A DNA stretch of 64,000 nucleotides, taken from NCBI RefSeq assembly GCF_007752535.1, contig NZ_CP036426.1, positions 1,488,001 to 1,552,000 on the forward strand, in the 5' to 3' direction. Source of the stretch: Tautonia plasticadhaerens (lineage in GTDB: Bacteria; Planctomycetota; Planctomycetia; Isosphaerales; Isosphaeraceae). The notes beneath the pieces are model-generated. The model made no database searches, was not told the DNA's origin, and saw only the letters and a list, made by a program, of their open reading frames with translations. Of this stretch, positions 6,223-14,747 are shown in pieces (positions within the stretch are counted from its first letter, which is position 1; each line of letters begins with the position of its first letter). The translations under genes and the position numbers were made by a program.

Positions 6223-7218
6223 ATGAGCCAGCCCATCAAGGTCGCCCTCACCGGAGCCGCCGGACAGATCGGCTACGCGATGCTCTTCCGGATCGCCAGC
6301 GGCGGCCTCTTCGGCCCTGATCAGCCGGTGAAGCTCGGCCTGCTGGAGATCACCCCCGCCCTGGGAGCCCTCAACGGCACGCTGATGGAGTTGGAGGACT
6401 GCGCCTTTCCGCTGCTCCAGGGCGTCACGGCCACCGACAATGCCGAGGAGGCCTTCGCCGACGCCGACTGGGTGGTCCTCGTCGGCGGCCTCCCCCGCAA
6501 GGAGGGGATGAGCCGGGCCGACCTGATCCGCGCCAACGGCCCGATCTTCACCGGCCAGGGTAAGGCGATCAATGCGGCCGCCCCGAAGGCCCGGGTGCTC
6601 GTGGTCGCCAACCCCTGCAATACGAATTGCCTGATCGCCCGGTCCCACGCCCCGAACGTCCCGGCCGAGCGCTGGTTCGCCATGACCCGCCTGGACGAGA
6701 ATCGGGCCAAGGCCCAGCTCGCCCAGAAGGCCGGCGTCGGCGTCGGAGACGTGTCCCGGATGACCATCTGGGGCAACCACTCCGACACCCAGTACCCCGA
6801 CTACAAGAACGCCCTGATCTCCGGCCGACCGGCCACCGACGTGATCACCGACCGGTCCTGGCTCTCTGAGACGTTCATCCCGACCGTTGCCAAGCGGGGA
6901 GGCGCCGTCATCAAGGCCCGGGGGGCCAGCTCGGCGGCCTCGGCGGCCAACGCGGCTCTCGATTGCGTCCGGTCCTGCCACGTCCCCACCCGGGGAGACG
7001 ACTGGCACAGCGTCGCCGTCGCCTCCGACGGGAATCCCTATGGGATCCCGGGCGGCCTGATGTACTCCTTCCCCGTCCGGTCGATCGAGGGGGAGGTGTG
7101 TGCGATCGTCCCCGACCTGCACCTCGACGACGACGCCCGGTCACGGGTCGACGCCTCGGCCGGGGAGCTGGAGCAGGAGCGTGAGGCGGTGAAGGACCTC
7201 CTCGGCCCGGCACTCTGA
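6223..7218 (+). CDS. mdh: malate dehydrogenase
   Basis: A 331-residue NAD-dependent malate dehydrogenase of the cytosolic/chloroplast-like type, interconverting malate and oxaloacetate in the TCA cycle. The Rossmann motif GAAGQIG is at 11-17, substrate arginines are R92, R98 and R161, and the catalytic pair is D158 and H186 (GNHSDTQ). Length is typical. The ATG at 6223 was selected because the GAAGQIG strand starts seven residues later. It stands alone, downstream of the MFS gene and convergent with the cobalt operon. Confidence 0.95.
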   Translation: MSQPIKVALTGAAGQIGYAMLFRIASGGLFGPDQPVKLGLLEITPALGALNGTLMELEDCAFPLLQGVTATDNAEEAFADADWVVLVGGLPRKEGMSRADLIRANGPIFTGQGKAINAAAPKARVLVVANPCNTNCLIARSHAPNVPAERWFAMTRLDENRAKAQLAQKAGVGVGDVSRMTIWGNHSDTQYPDYKNALISGRPATDVITDRSWLSETFIPTVAKRGGAVIKARGASSAASAANAALDCVRSCHVPTRGDDWHSVAVASDGNPYGIPGGLMYSFPVRSIEGEVCAIVPDLHLDDDARSRVDASAGELEQEREAVKDLLGPAL

Positions 7219-7322
7219 CCGTCACCCCCGTCATCCCCGCCGAATCTCTCGGGCCCCGGTCGCCCCGCGGCGGCCGGGACGCCGGTCGAGGTCCCGGGCC
7301 GTGGAGGGTCGCAGCCCTTCCC

Positions 7323-8171
7323 TCAGCCGATCGCCCGTCCCATCCGCAGCGAGAGGGGCAGCTCCAGGCCGTGGGCCTCCATCAGCGGCTCATCCCCCAT
7401 GACCTGCTCCGGGGGGCCTTCGGCCACGATCCGGCCCTCGTCGAGCAGTGCGACGCGGTCGCAAAGCTCCAGCACGAACTCCAGGTCGTGGGTGGCGATC
7501 AGCTTGGTGGCCGGCAGCGACCGGATCAGGGCGATGAAGTTCCGCCGGGATCTCGGGTCCAGGTTCGCCGTCGGCTCGTCGAGGACCAGGACGGTCGGCT
7601 CGCAAGCGAGGACCCCGGCCAGGCAGGCCCGCTTCCGCTCCCCGAAACTCAGGTGATGCGGCGGCCGATCGGCGGCGTCGGCCAGGTCGACGCGGCCGAG
7701 GCATTCCAGGGCGATCCGCCGGGCCTCGGCCTTCCGCTTCCCCAGGTTCAGGGGGCCGAAGGCGACGTCCTCGATCACCGAGGGGCTGAAGAGCTGGTCG
7801 TCGGGATCCTGGAACAGCAGGCCGACCCGGCGACGGATCTCCGGGGCGTGCCGATCGTCGACCGGCAGGCCGTCGATCCAGATCGAGGCCTGGCCCGCGT
7901 CCCGGGATCGGCCGAAGGTCGGGAGGTCGTGTCCGTGGCCGAACTCCCGACCCTCCTCCGAGCCCCGACGCCCCGGCAGCAGGCCGTTCAGGTGCAGCAG
8001 CAGCGTGCTCTTGCCGGCCCCATTCGGGCCCAGCAACGCGACCGTCGCCCCCGGCCGGATCTCCAGGTCGACCCCCCGGAGGGCCTGGCGGCCGTCGGGG
8101 TAGCGGTAGGTCAGGCCCCGGACCAGCACCGAGGCGGGGGGGCGGTCGGCTCGGGCGTCGGTCGGGGTCAT
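7323..8171 (-). CDS. cbiO: cobalt/nickel ECF transporter ATPase CbiO
   Basis: A 282-residue ABC ATPase that powers an energy-coupling-factor importer for Co2+ or Ni2+. It has Walker A (GPNGAGKST), a Q-loop in LLFQDPDDQLFS typical of ECF ATPases, signature LSFGERKR, Walker B VLVLDEPT and the switch His in ATHD. About 30 residues rich in Gly and charged residues are inserted between Walker A and the Q-loop. The ATG overlaps the cbiQ stop (ATGA), so translation is probably coupled. It is the last gene of cbiM-cbiQ-cbiO. Confidence 0.93.
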   Translation of the reverse strand: MTPTDARADRPPASVLVRGLTYRYPDGRQALRGVDLEIRPGATVALLGPNGAGKSTLLLHLNGLLPGRRGSEEGREFGHGHDLPTFGRSRDAGQASIWIDGLPVDDRHAPEIRRRVGLLFQDPDDQLFSPSVIEDVAFGPLNLGKRKAEARRIALECLGRVDLADAADRPPHHLSFGERKRACLAGVLACEPTVLVLDEPTANLDPRSRRNFIALIRSLPATKLIATHDLEFVLELCDRVALLDEGRIVAEGPPEQVMGDEPLMEAHGLELPLSLRMGRAIG

Positions 8172-8851
8172 GTCGGCGAGGGGGGCTCGGGCGAATCGGG
8201 GCCGTCGAGGCTGCGGATGGTACCGTCCCAGCCTCGGGCGAGCATGGCTGAGTGCACGCGCTCGCCCCGCTCGAACGACCGGAGCATCAGCGCGGCGATC
8301 AGCCCGGCGTTCAGGGGCCAGGCGTCCCGCCTCGCGCCCCGGAACGACCGGGACCGACGCGCCCGGGCCATCCGGCCGAGCTGGTCGGCCAGGACGAAGA
8401 GGTAACGATACATCAGGTGCAGCGTCGCCACCAGGGCCGTCGGCACGCGGAACCAGGCGAGGGCCGCCAGGATCCTCCGGAACGCGGTGACGTGCGCCAG
8501 CAGCAGTACCGCCAGGATCGTCAGGCCGTTCTTCGCCACGATCGTCAGGCCGACCCGCCACGGGCCCAGCTCGGCCGCCTCTGGGTGACTCGGGGCGACG
8601 ATCGCCGCCAGCATCAACACCACCGGCAGCAACGCGAGCCCCCGTCGGAGCAGCGCCCCGGCCGGGATCCCGGAGATCCCCACCAGGAACGCCAGCAGCA
8701 TCCCCGACACCCCCAGCGGGCGCCAGGCCCCGAAGGGGGTCGCCACCACCGCCACGACGAAGAAGAGGGCCGCGGTCAGCGTGACCCGGGCGTCGAGCCG
8801 ATGGAGCGGGCCCGCCCCCGAGCCGTCGGGCTCCAGCCGGTCAAGCCGCAT
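8168..8851 (-). CDS. cbiQ: cobalt/nickel ECF transporter transmembrane protein CbiQ
   Basis: The 227-residue transmembrane coupling component (EcfT family) has four to six hydrophobic segments. A basic cytoplasmic helix, MARARRSRSFRG, matches the ARG-type coupling motif that contacts the ATPase, and a second one, ERVHSAMLARGW, is also typical. It overlaps cbiM by 11 bp upstream and cbiO by 4 bp downstream, as expected for a tightly coupled operon. Confidence 0.92.
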   Translation of the reverse strand: MRLDRLEPDGSGAGPLHRLDARVTLTAALFFVVAVVATPFGAWRPLGVSGMLLAFLVGISGIPAGALLRRGLALLPVVLMLAAIVAPSHPEAAELGPWRVGLTIVAKNGLTILAVLLLAHVTAFRRILAALAWFRVPTALVATLHLMYRYLFVLADQLGRMARARRSRSFRGARRDAWPLNAGLIAALMLRSFERGERVHSAMLARGWDGTIRSLDGPDSPEPPSPT

Positions 8852-9854
8852 GGGCTCCCGGCCCTCCCCCGGCCCCGGCCCCGGGCGAATCCGGGTCGAT
8901 CGGCCCCCGGGACGCCCGCCCGGGGGAGATCGTCCTGCCGAGCACCAGGCCCGCGGCGAAGACCGTGATCGTGCCGATCAGCCCGGCCGCCGCCGTCGCC
9001 TGGGCGACGTCGGGCATCCCCCGGATGGTGTAATCGGCCATCGGGCCGTCGATCATCGCCGAACCCTCACCGGTCAGGAACCCGAGGCGGCCGCCGACGA
9101 ACTCCAGGCCGTCGTCCAGCGGGGAGGCCAAGGGCGCCAGGAACGCCGCCACCGCCAGCGAGGCCCCCAGCCCTCCCAGGACCAGCCGGGCCCATCCCCG
9201 GGCCCGGTCGACGTCCTCCTGCTCCTCGAACACGAGGTCCGGCCGCACCGCCAGCACCGATCGGAGCACCAGGCCCGTGATCATCGCCTCGCCGAGGCCG
9301 ATCACTGCGTGCACCAGCGCCATCCAGCCCAGGACCTTCGGCAGCTCCGACCACCACCCCGAGGCCGCCAGCTGCACCGCGAAGGACAACGACGACAGCA
9401 GGACCGAGAACCAGGCCGCCACCATCGCCCCGATCAACACGCCCGGCTTCCCGCCGATCGCCCTCCGGATCGGCTCGTAGATCGCATAGCCGCCGACGCT
9501 GGCGATCAGTCCCAGGTTGAGGAAGTTCGCCCCCAGGGCGAGGATCCCCCCGTCGGCGAACATCAACGCCTGCACGATCAGCACCGTGCCCATCACCACC
9601 GCCCCCGCCCAGGGGCCCAGCATCACCGCGGCCAGAACCCCACCGATCAGGTGGCCCGAGGCGGGCAGGACCAGCAGCGGGAAGTTCACCATCTGGGCCG
9701 CGAAGACGAACGCCGCCATGATGCCCATCAGCACCATGCTCCGCTCCTTCAGGCGACGCTCCATCCTCCTCAGGCCGTAGCCGAACCCCCCGAGGGCGAT
9801 CGCCCCGGTCGCCACCAGGACCGGCTGGGAGAGCACGTGGTCGGGGATATGCAT
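8841..9854 (-). CDS. cbiM: cobalt/nickel substrate-specificity protein CbiM with C-terminal PDGLE domain
   Basis: The 337-residue product starts MHIPDH. The N-terminal Met-His is the metal ligand in this family, which fixes the start at 9854 although the frame is open further upstream. About seven membrane helices form the S component. From about residue 225 a second region has two helices and SPLDDGLEFVGG, a variant of the PDGLE motif that normally sits in the separate CbiN/NikN-type subunit, so the two subunits are fused. It heads the operon, and a dyad lies 67-93 bp upstream. Confidence 0.92.
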   Translation of the reverse strand: MHIPDHVLSQPVLVATGAIALGGFGYGLRRMERRLKERSMVLMGIMAAFVFAAQMVNFPLLVLPASGHLIGGVLAAVMLGPWAGAVVMGTVLIVQALMFADGGILALGANFLNLGLIASVGGYAIYEPIRRAIGGKPGVLIGAMVAAWFSVLLSSLSFAVQLAASGWWSELPKVLGWMALVHAVIGLGEAMITGLVLRSVLAVRPDLVFEEQEDVDRARGWARLVLGGLGASLAVAAFLAPLASPLDDGLEFVGGRLGFLTGEGSAMIDGPMADYTIRGMPDVAQATAAAGLIGTITVFAAGLVLGRTISPGRASRGPIDPDSPGAGAGGGPGAHAA

Positions 9855-10208
9855 CGCGTCGGCTCCGCCAGGCCGGCCCGATTCGACCCAGGGCCCGCCT
9901 CCCTCGCTGAGGAGAAATCGTATGCGCTTCTTCTCCATTCGCGCATAACACGCCCGTCCCGTCAACGGGGAAGGGGGACGGACTCGGGCTCCCGGGCGCG
10001 AACGTCCCGGTTGGGTCGCCCGACGATGTTCGACCTCGGTGCTCTAGGTCGACTGGGAGACTTGTGCTGCGGCGCGATCCGAATTGACGGGTTCGGGAGA
10101 CTGCCGTAAGGTTCCGGATGGCCAGGCCGATCCTCTCCGCCCCGCACCTCGCCCCCCGATCGTCCCGCTCCCCGCCCCAGCCGGTTCAGGTCACCCGGAG
10201 GACCGCCG
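9855..10208. promoter_or_regulatory. divergent intergenic region upstream of cbiM
   Basis: About 350 bp between cbiM (minus) and the gene at 10209 (plus). The only standout element is the inverted repeat at 9921-9947. GGAGGACCGCCG directly precedes the plus-strand ATG at 10209. No cobalamin-riboswitch core was recognised. Confidence 0.45.
9921..9947 (-). promoter_or_regulatory. inverted repeat TATGCGC-N13-GCGCATA, putative metalloregulator operator
   Basis: A perfect 7-bp dyad (9921-9927 and 9941-9947) lies 67-93 bp upstream of the cbiM start, in an AT-richer patch of a GC-rich region. Its overall size resembles NikR-type sites (GTATGA-N16-TCATAC), but half-sites and spacing differ. Assignment to a Ni/Co/Zn-responsive repressor is inference from context. 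Confidence 0.45.
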
Positions 10209-11003
10209 ATGCGAGCGTCACGGAAGCGCAAGTGGATCGCGACGGCCGCGGTCCTGGGGACCCTGGTCGTGCTCATCCCGATGGCGGCCTGGCGTTCCCT
10301 GAAGTACGAGCCCCCCTTCTACCGGAAGCTCGCCGGGATGGACCGCAAGATCCGCCGGGTCGAGGCCGATCGGTTCGTCACCCAGACCTTCCAGCTTCGC
10401 AACGACATCGCCAATGAGGACCACTGGGAGGCCAGCTTCACCGACGAGGAGTTCAACGCCTGGCTCGCCGAGGATCTGGTCACCCACTTCGCCGACTTCC
10501 TCCCCGACGGGGTCCGAGACCCGCTGGTCGTCTTCGAGCTCGATCGGGTCACCCTGGCCTTCCGGCTGGAGCGGGGTCCCTTCACCTCGCTGGTCTGGGC
10601 GGTGGCCCGGGTCCAGGTCGCCGACGACAACACCGTCGCCCTGACCCTGGAGAAGATCCGGGCCGGGGCGGTCCCCGTATCCCCCGAGGAGGTCGTCGCG
10701 CCGATCATCCGGCAGGCCAGGGCCTACGGGCTTGACGTGGACTGGAAATACGTCGACGACGAGCCGGTCGCCCTGATCCGATACTCACCGACCCCGGCCC
10801 GGGGGGACGTGGTCCTGGAGCGGGTGGTCCTCTTCGACGGCCGGCTCTACCTCAGCGGCCGATCCGACCGCGAGGCCGGGCAGGTCACCGGCGTGACCCT
10901 CCCGAGCCGCCGAGTCCTTCAGATGAACTTCCCGATCCGGAGTCGCCAGCCCCACCGCCTGTCCCCCCCGACCCGGACCAGCTCCACCTCGCCGATGACC
11001 TGA
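10209..11003 (+). CDS. membrane-anchored hypothetical protein
   Basis: 264 residues with one N-terminal membrane segment (about 9-28) and an extracytoplasmic mixed alpha/beta domain. No family was recognised. Strong GGAG precedes the ATG. The last ~28 residues (Arg/Ser/Pro/Thr-rich) are read across the 3' end of the convergent gene and do not look like native protein. The original stop may have been lost, extending the frame by 85 bp into its neighbour. Confidence 0.75.
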   Translation: MRASRKRKWIATAAVLGTLVVLIPMAAWRSLKYEPPFYRKLAGMDRKIRRVEADRFVTQTFQLRNDIANEDHWEASFTDEEFNAWLAEDLVTHFADFLPDGVRDPLVVFELDRVTLAFRLERGPFTSLVWAVARVQVADDNTVALTLEKIRAGAVPVSPEEVVAPIIRQARAYGLDVDWKYVDDEPVALIRYSPTPARGDVVLERVVLFDGRLYLSGRSDREAGQVTGVTLPSRRVLQMNFPIRSRQPHRLSPPTRTSSTSPMT

Positions 11004-11299
11004 GCCCCGCGCAAGCGGACCACCACCCGATCCGGCTCCCAGGCGACCCGCTCGTACGTCCCGGAGTCGACCCTCCGGACCACCCCTCGGCCCCCCGAGA
11101 TCGGACCCTCGTATTCCAGGTAGAGGGGCCGGTGGTCGGGCAGGGCCCTCGCGTCGATGTCCACCCCGGCGCCCGGGAACGAGCCCAGCGCCCAGGTCCG
11201 CAGCGAAGCCCCGGCTTCGAGCATGAGATCCCAGTGGATCCCGTCCCATCGGTGTTCCAGCAGCACGAAGCGGCCGGAGGGTCCGGGAGTTGCGGTCAT
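10919..11299 (-). CDS. LigD_N-like (DNA ligase D 3'-phosphoesterase-type) small protein
   Basis: 126 residues matching the fold of the LigD phosphoesterase domain as a stand-alone protein. FVLLEHRWDGIHWDLMLE contains the HxDxxHWD-like ligand set, followed by RTWAL and YEGPISGGRG. In the family this domain trims 3'-phosphate ends for non-homologous end joining; here it is uncoupled from polymerase or ligase. The ATG at 11299 leaves a short N-terminus before FVLLEH. It is convergent with, and overlaps, the gene at 10209. Confidence 0.8.
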   Translation of the reverse strand: MTATPGPSGRFVLLEHRWDGIHWDLMLEAGASLRTWALGSFPGAGVDIDARALPDHRPLYLEYEGPISGGRGVVRRVDSGTYERVAWEPDRVVVRLRGAQVIGEVELVRVGGDRRWGWRLRIGKFI

Positions 11300-11434
11300 G
11301 TCGCCCGTCCGCCCTCTCATCTTGCCTGGAGTGGACGGCAACGATCCCCTAGAATGGGGGCGTCGCGTGTCTCGAAGTCGGGCGCAGCCGGTCCCTCGCC
11401 CGTCGGCCTTCCGCATTCAGAAAAGGAGCGGTGG

Positions 11435-11899
11435 ATGGATCGCGCAGCCATGATCGACAAGTTGAATGAGATCCTCAAGTGGGAGTACGCCGGGCTGATC
11501 CAGTACACCCAGTACAGCTTCCTCGTCCGGGGCACCTGGCGGCAGGTCTTCGCCGAGATGTTCCGCGAGAGCGGTGAGGAGGCCCTGGAGCATGCCCACA
11601 AGGTCGGCGACAAGATCGCCGCCCTGGGCGGGGTCACGACCGTCGAACGGGGTGAGGTCAAGGTGACCACCGACCTGGACGAGATGCTCCGCTATTCGCT
11701 GGAGATGGAGCGTCGCCACGTCGAGCTGTACACCGAGGCCGTCCAGATGTGCGAGGACCGGGACGTGGGCCTCCGCAACCTGCTCGAGGACATCTGCCAG
11801 ATGGAGCAGGACGGGGCCGATCACCTCGCCAAGATCCTGGAGCAGCCCGAGCTGAGCCTGGGCATGAACGCCCCGCGTTCCCAGCAGAAGACCGGCTGA
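11435..11899 (+). CDS. bfr: bacterioferritin / ferritin-like protein
   Basis: 154 residues forming a ferritin four-helix bundle. Likely di-iron ligands are the Glu of ILKWEYAG (helix A), E..H of EEALEHAHK (helix B), the Glu of LEMERRH (helix C) and E/H of QMEQDGADH (helix D). The protein stores or detoxifies iron; heme binding, typical of Bfr, cannot be judged. AAGGAG precedes the ATG at 11435. A Fur-like box lies about 500 bp downstream, in front of the next convergent gene. Confidence 0.85.
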   Translation: MDRAAMIDKLNEILKWEYAGLIQYTQYSFLVRGTWRQVFAEMFRESGEEALEHAHKVGDKIAALGGVTTVERGEVKVTTDLDEMLRYSLEMERRHVELYTEAVQMCEDRDVGLRNLLEDICQMEQDGADHLAKILEQPELSLGMNAPRSQQKTG

Positions 11900-12017
11900 T
11901 CGCCGCCGGCCGAACGCACGCCGACCCGCTTCGGGCCGCCCGGGCGCATCCGCCACGCCTCGGCGGCCCGATGCGAGGCGATCGGCCTCGACCCGGATCA
12001 GGCCGGGTCGTGGTTCG

Positions 12018-12332
12018 TCACTCCGAGCCGTCCCCCGCGGCGAGCCGATATCGCTCCGGGCCCCTCGGCCCCGGGAACGGGATCGTCGCCGGGGGCTCGC
12101 TCGACTCCTCGGCCAGCAGCGATCGGGCCCCTGCCGAGCCGAGCACGCCCTGGAGCTGGGCCCACTGCGTCGGGTCGAGCTGCATCGACCGCTGGGTGAA
12201 CCAGCCGATCCCCTCGGCGTGGTGCTGGTCGGCCAGGCAGATCGTCAGCCGGCCGTCCTCGCCCTGCTCCAGTGCGACCTGGAGTCGCTGGCAGGGGGCC
12301 GAGCCGGGGAGGGTGGCCAGGACCGTTTGCAT
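12018..12332 (-). CDS. hypothetical protein, 104 aa
   Basis: A soluble-looking small protein of no recognised family, starting at ATG 12332 with GGAGAG upstream. It contains LTICLADQHHAEGIGWFTQRSM and ends in a Pro/Gly-rich tail. A perfect Fur-like 7-1-7 dyad lies 63 bp upstream on the same strand, so iron regulation is plausible. It is convergent with bacterioferritin. Confidence 0.6.
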   Translation of the reverse strand: MQTVLATLPGSAPCQRLQVALEQGEDGRLTICLADQHHAEGIGWFTQRSMQLDPTQWAQLQGVLGSAGARSLLAEESSEPPATIPFPGPRGPERYRLAAGDGSE

Positions 12333-12645
12333 CACGGTCGACTCTCCGTGAGACCGTCGGGTGGGAGGGATCGAGGAGGGCGGTCGCTGGCGATTGAGAT
12401 TCAATCTCAGTCTCCAGGTCACAGATTATCCGGGAGGCCCGCCTGACGCAAGCGGGAATCCCCGGTCGTGGTCGGAATTCATCGTTCCCGGGCCGCTGAC
12501 CCCCGCCGGTCGGGCCCGCTGCCCTGGCCAGGTGTCCGGCGGTCAGGTAAGCTCAACCGTCGGCGACCGCCGACGGCGGTGGGCCGGGGAGGGGTCGCCG
12601 CCCGGGGGCGGCGAGCGGCGACCCAGGGGTCGCGGGGGGCGGAGC
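12333..12645. promoter_or_regulatory. divergent region upstream of glnA and the 104-aa gene
   Basis: 313 bp with the Fur-like dyad at 12395-12409. The rest is GC-rich sequence leading to the glnA ribosome site GGGGGCGGAG at 12635-12644. No GlnR or NtrC site was recognised. Confidence 0.4.
12395..12409. promoter_or_regulatory. Fur-like 7-1-7 operator
   Basis: Perfect palindrome TGAGATT-C-AATCTCA. It differs from the well-known Fur-type core TGAGAAT-C-ATTCTCA only by swapped inner bases. The location upstream of a small gene next to bacterioferritin fits an iron-responsive site; function is inferred. Confidence 0.5.
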
Positions 12646-14061
12646 GTGAGTCCGAAAGAGGTCCTGGCCTACATCCGGCAGCGCGAGGTCTTGACGGTCG
12701 ACCTGCGATTCATGGATTTTCCCGGCGTCTGGCAGCACTTCGCCATCCCGAGCGACGCGCTGACCGAGGCGACCTTCGACGACGGCATCCCGTTCGACGG
12801 CTCCAGCGTCCTGGGATGGCGGGCGATCAACGAGGCCGACCTGCTCGTCGTCCCCCAGCCGGAGACGGCGCTGATCGACCCGTTCGCCGCCCGGCCGACC
12901 CTGACGATGATCTGCAACATCCAGGATCCGATCACCCAGCAGGACTACACGAGGGATCCCCGCAACATCGCCCTGAAAGCCGACCAGTACCTCCGGGAGA
13001 CGGGCCTCGCCGACGAGTGCCGGATCGCCCCGGAGCTGGAATTCTTCGTCTTCGACCGCGTCCGGTTCGACCAGACCGCTAACCAGGCCTTCTACCACGT
13101 CGACTCCGAAGAGGGGTCCTGGAACCAGGGCCGGGACGCCGTCGGGAACCTCGGCCACAAGCCCCGCTCCCAACTCGGCTACTTCCCCTGCCCGCCGATG
13201 GACAGCCAGTCGGACCTGCGGACCGAGATGGCGCAGATCATGAGCGACTGCGGCATCGGCACCTCCGCTCACTTCCACGAGGCCGCAACCGGCGGCCAGG
13301 GGGAGATCGACCTGCTGCCACGGCCCATCGTCGAGGCGGCCGATCACGTCATGCTCGCCCGCTACATTATCCGGAACGTGGCCCGCCAGCACGGCAAGTC
13401 GGCCACCTTCATGCCCAAGCCGCTCTACGGCGAGAACGGCTCGGGCCTGCATTCGCACCTCACCTTCCGGGTCGACGGCCGGAGTGTGATGGCCGGGCAG
13501 GGCTACGCCGGCCTGAGCGAGCTGGCGATGCACGCCATCGGCGGCCTGATCCGGCACGCCCCGGCGCTCTGCGCCTTCGGCAACCCGACGACCAACAGCT
13601 ACAAGAGGCTGGTCGAGGGGTTCGAGGCGCCGACCAAGCTGGCTTACAGCCGCCGCAACCGCAACGCGATCATCCGGGTCCCGGTCCACGACCCCGGACC
13701 CCTCGGCCGCCGGATCGAGTACCGTTGCCCCGACTCCTCGGCCAACCCCTACCTCCTCTTCGCCGCGATGCTCTTGGCGGCGATCGACGGCATCCAGACG
13801 CACGCCGACCCGGGGGAGCCGCTCGACCGGGACATCTATGAGATCGGCCCCGAGGAACTGGACGACGTCCGGGGCACTCCCCGGTCGCTCGACGCCGCCC
13901 TCGACGCCCTGGCCGCCGACCACGAGTTCCTGCTCAAGGGGGACGTCTTCACCCCGGACGTCATCGACACCTGGATCTGGTACAAGCGCCAGCACGAGGT
14001 CGAGGCCGTCCGCCTCAGGCCCCACCCCTTCGAGTTCGCCCTCTACTACGACGTCGGCTGA
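12646..14061 (+). CDS. glnA: glutamine synthetase type I
   Basis: A 471-residue GSI subunit making glutamine from glutamate, ammonia and ATP as a cytosolic dodecamer. The GTG at 12646 starts VSPKEVLAYIR, aligning with the usual N-terminus. Metal/substrate motifs are visible: FDGSS, ELEFFVFD, HFHEAATGGQGEID, NGSGLHSH and NPTTNSYKRL. RDIYEIGPEEL keeps the tyrosine adenylylated in GSI-beta enzymes. It is monocistronic by spacing. Confidence 0.96.
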   Translation: MSPKEVLAYIRQREVLTVDLRFMDFPGVWQHFAIPSDALTEATFDDGIPFDGSSVLGWRAINEADLLVVPQPETALIDPFAARPTLTMICNIQDPITQQDYTRDPRNIALKADQYLRETGLADECRIAPELEFFVFDRVRFDQTANQAFYHVDSEEGSWNQGRDAVGNLGHKPRSQLGYFPCPPMDSQSDLRTEMAQIMSDCGIGTSAHFHEAATGGQGEIDLLPRPIVEAADHVMLARYIIRNVARQHGKSATFMPKPLYGENGSGLHSHLTFRVDGRSVMAGQGYAGLSELAMHAIGGLIRHAPALCAFGNPTTNSYKRLVEGFEAPTKLAYSRRNRNAIIRVPVHDPGPLGRRIEYRCPDSSANPYLLFAAMLLAAIDGIQTHADPGEPLDRDIYEIGPEELDDVRGTPRSLDAALDALAADHEFLLKGDVFTPDVIDTWIWYKRQHEVEAVRLRPHPFEFALYYDVG

Positions 14062-14128
14062 GCCGGCACCCGGGGGCGTCGGTCGGCCGGATGGCCGGAC
14101 GCCTACCCCGGGCCCGGGCCGAGTGCCG

Positions 14129-14509
14129 TCAAATGCTGGCCCTGCCCCGGCCGGCCGGGGTCCGTGTCGGGACCGTCTGGGTCATGGCCGCGGCCCCCAG
14201 CGCCAGCAGGCCGACGACTACATGCGGGATCCAGACATATTCGGCGAAGCCGAACAGCCAGGGAGAGACGGCCAGGAAGACGCCGGCGACCGCGTCGATC
14301 GCCAGGTGGGCCGGCATCGAGATCAGGCCGACGACCCCCAGCTCGAAGTTCGTCAGCATCGCATAGACGATCGCCCCGGCGCCGATGATGACCGGCACCC
14401 AGGTCTCCGCCCCGCCGGCCGCGAAGCCGAGCACCCAGGGGGCCGCGATGAGCACGACGCCCATCAGGTAGTCGATCACGCCGTGGATCCGGGTCGGGAT
14501 GATTCGCAT
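14129..14509 (-). CDS. SPW-repeat membrane protein
   Basis: 126 residues with four membrane helices in two repeats, each carrying the family motif: APWVLGF near residue 24 and SPWLFGF near residue 82. The function of SPW-repeat proteins is unknown; they are small inner-membrane proteins. The start at ATG 14509 gives the typical short basic N-terminus. Confidence 0.85.
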   Translation of the reverse strand: MRIIPTRIHGVIDYLMGVVLIAAPWVLGFAAGGAETWVPVIIGAGAIVYAMLTNFELGVVGLISMPAHLAIDAVAGVFLAVSPWLFGFAEYVWIPHVVVGLLALGAAAMTQTVPTRTPAGRGRASI

Positions 14510-14747
14510 CGTTGGTCCCTCCGTCGAGATTCATCAAGGGGTCGAAAGGCACTCGTGTTGCCCCATCAGCATCTCATGGCAAATGTGGCGCCACGGGCGG
14601 CCGGCGGACGGACGGGGGGAGGGAGCACTCCCGGGCCCTGGCGGCGAGGGCCCGGAAACGACGCCGCCCGCCGGGCCCCGGGGGGGCGTCGGCGGGCGGC
14701 GATGCGATCGGCGTCGGGGGAGGACCGTCCGGGTGGTCAGCCGCGGG

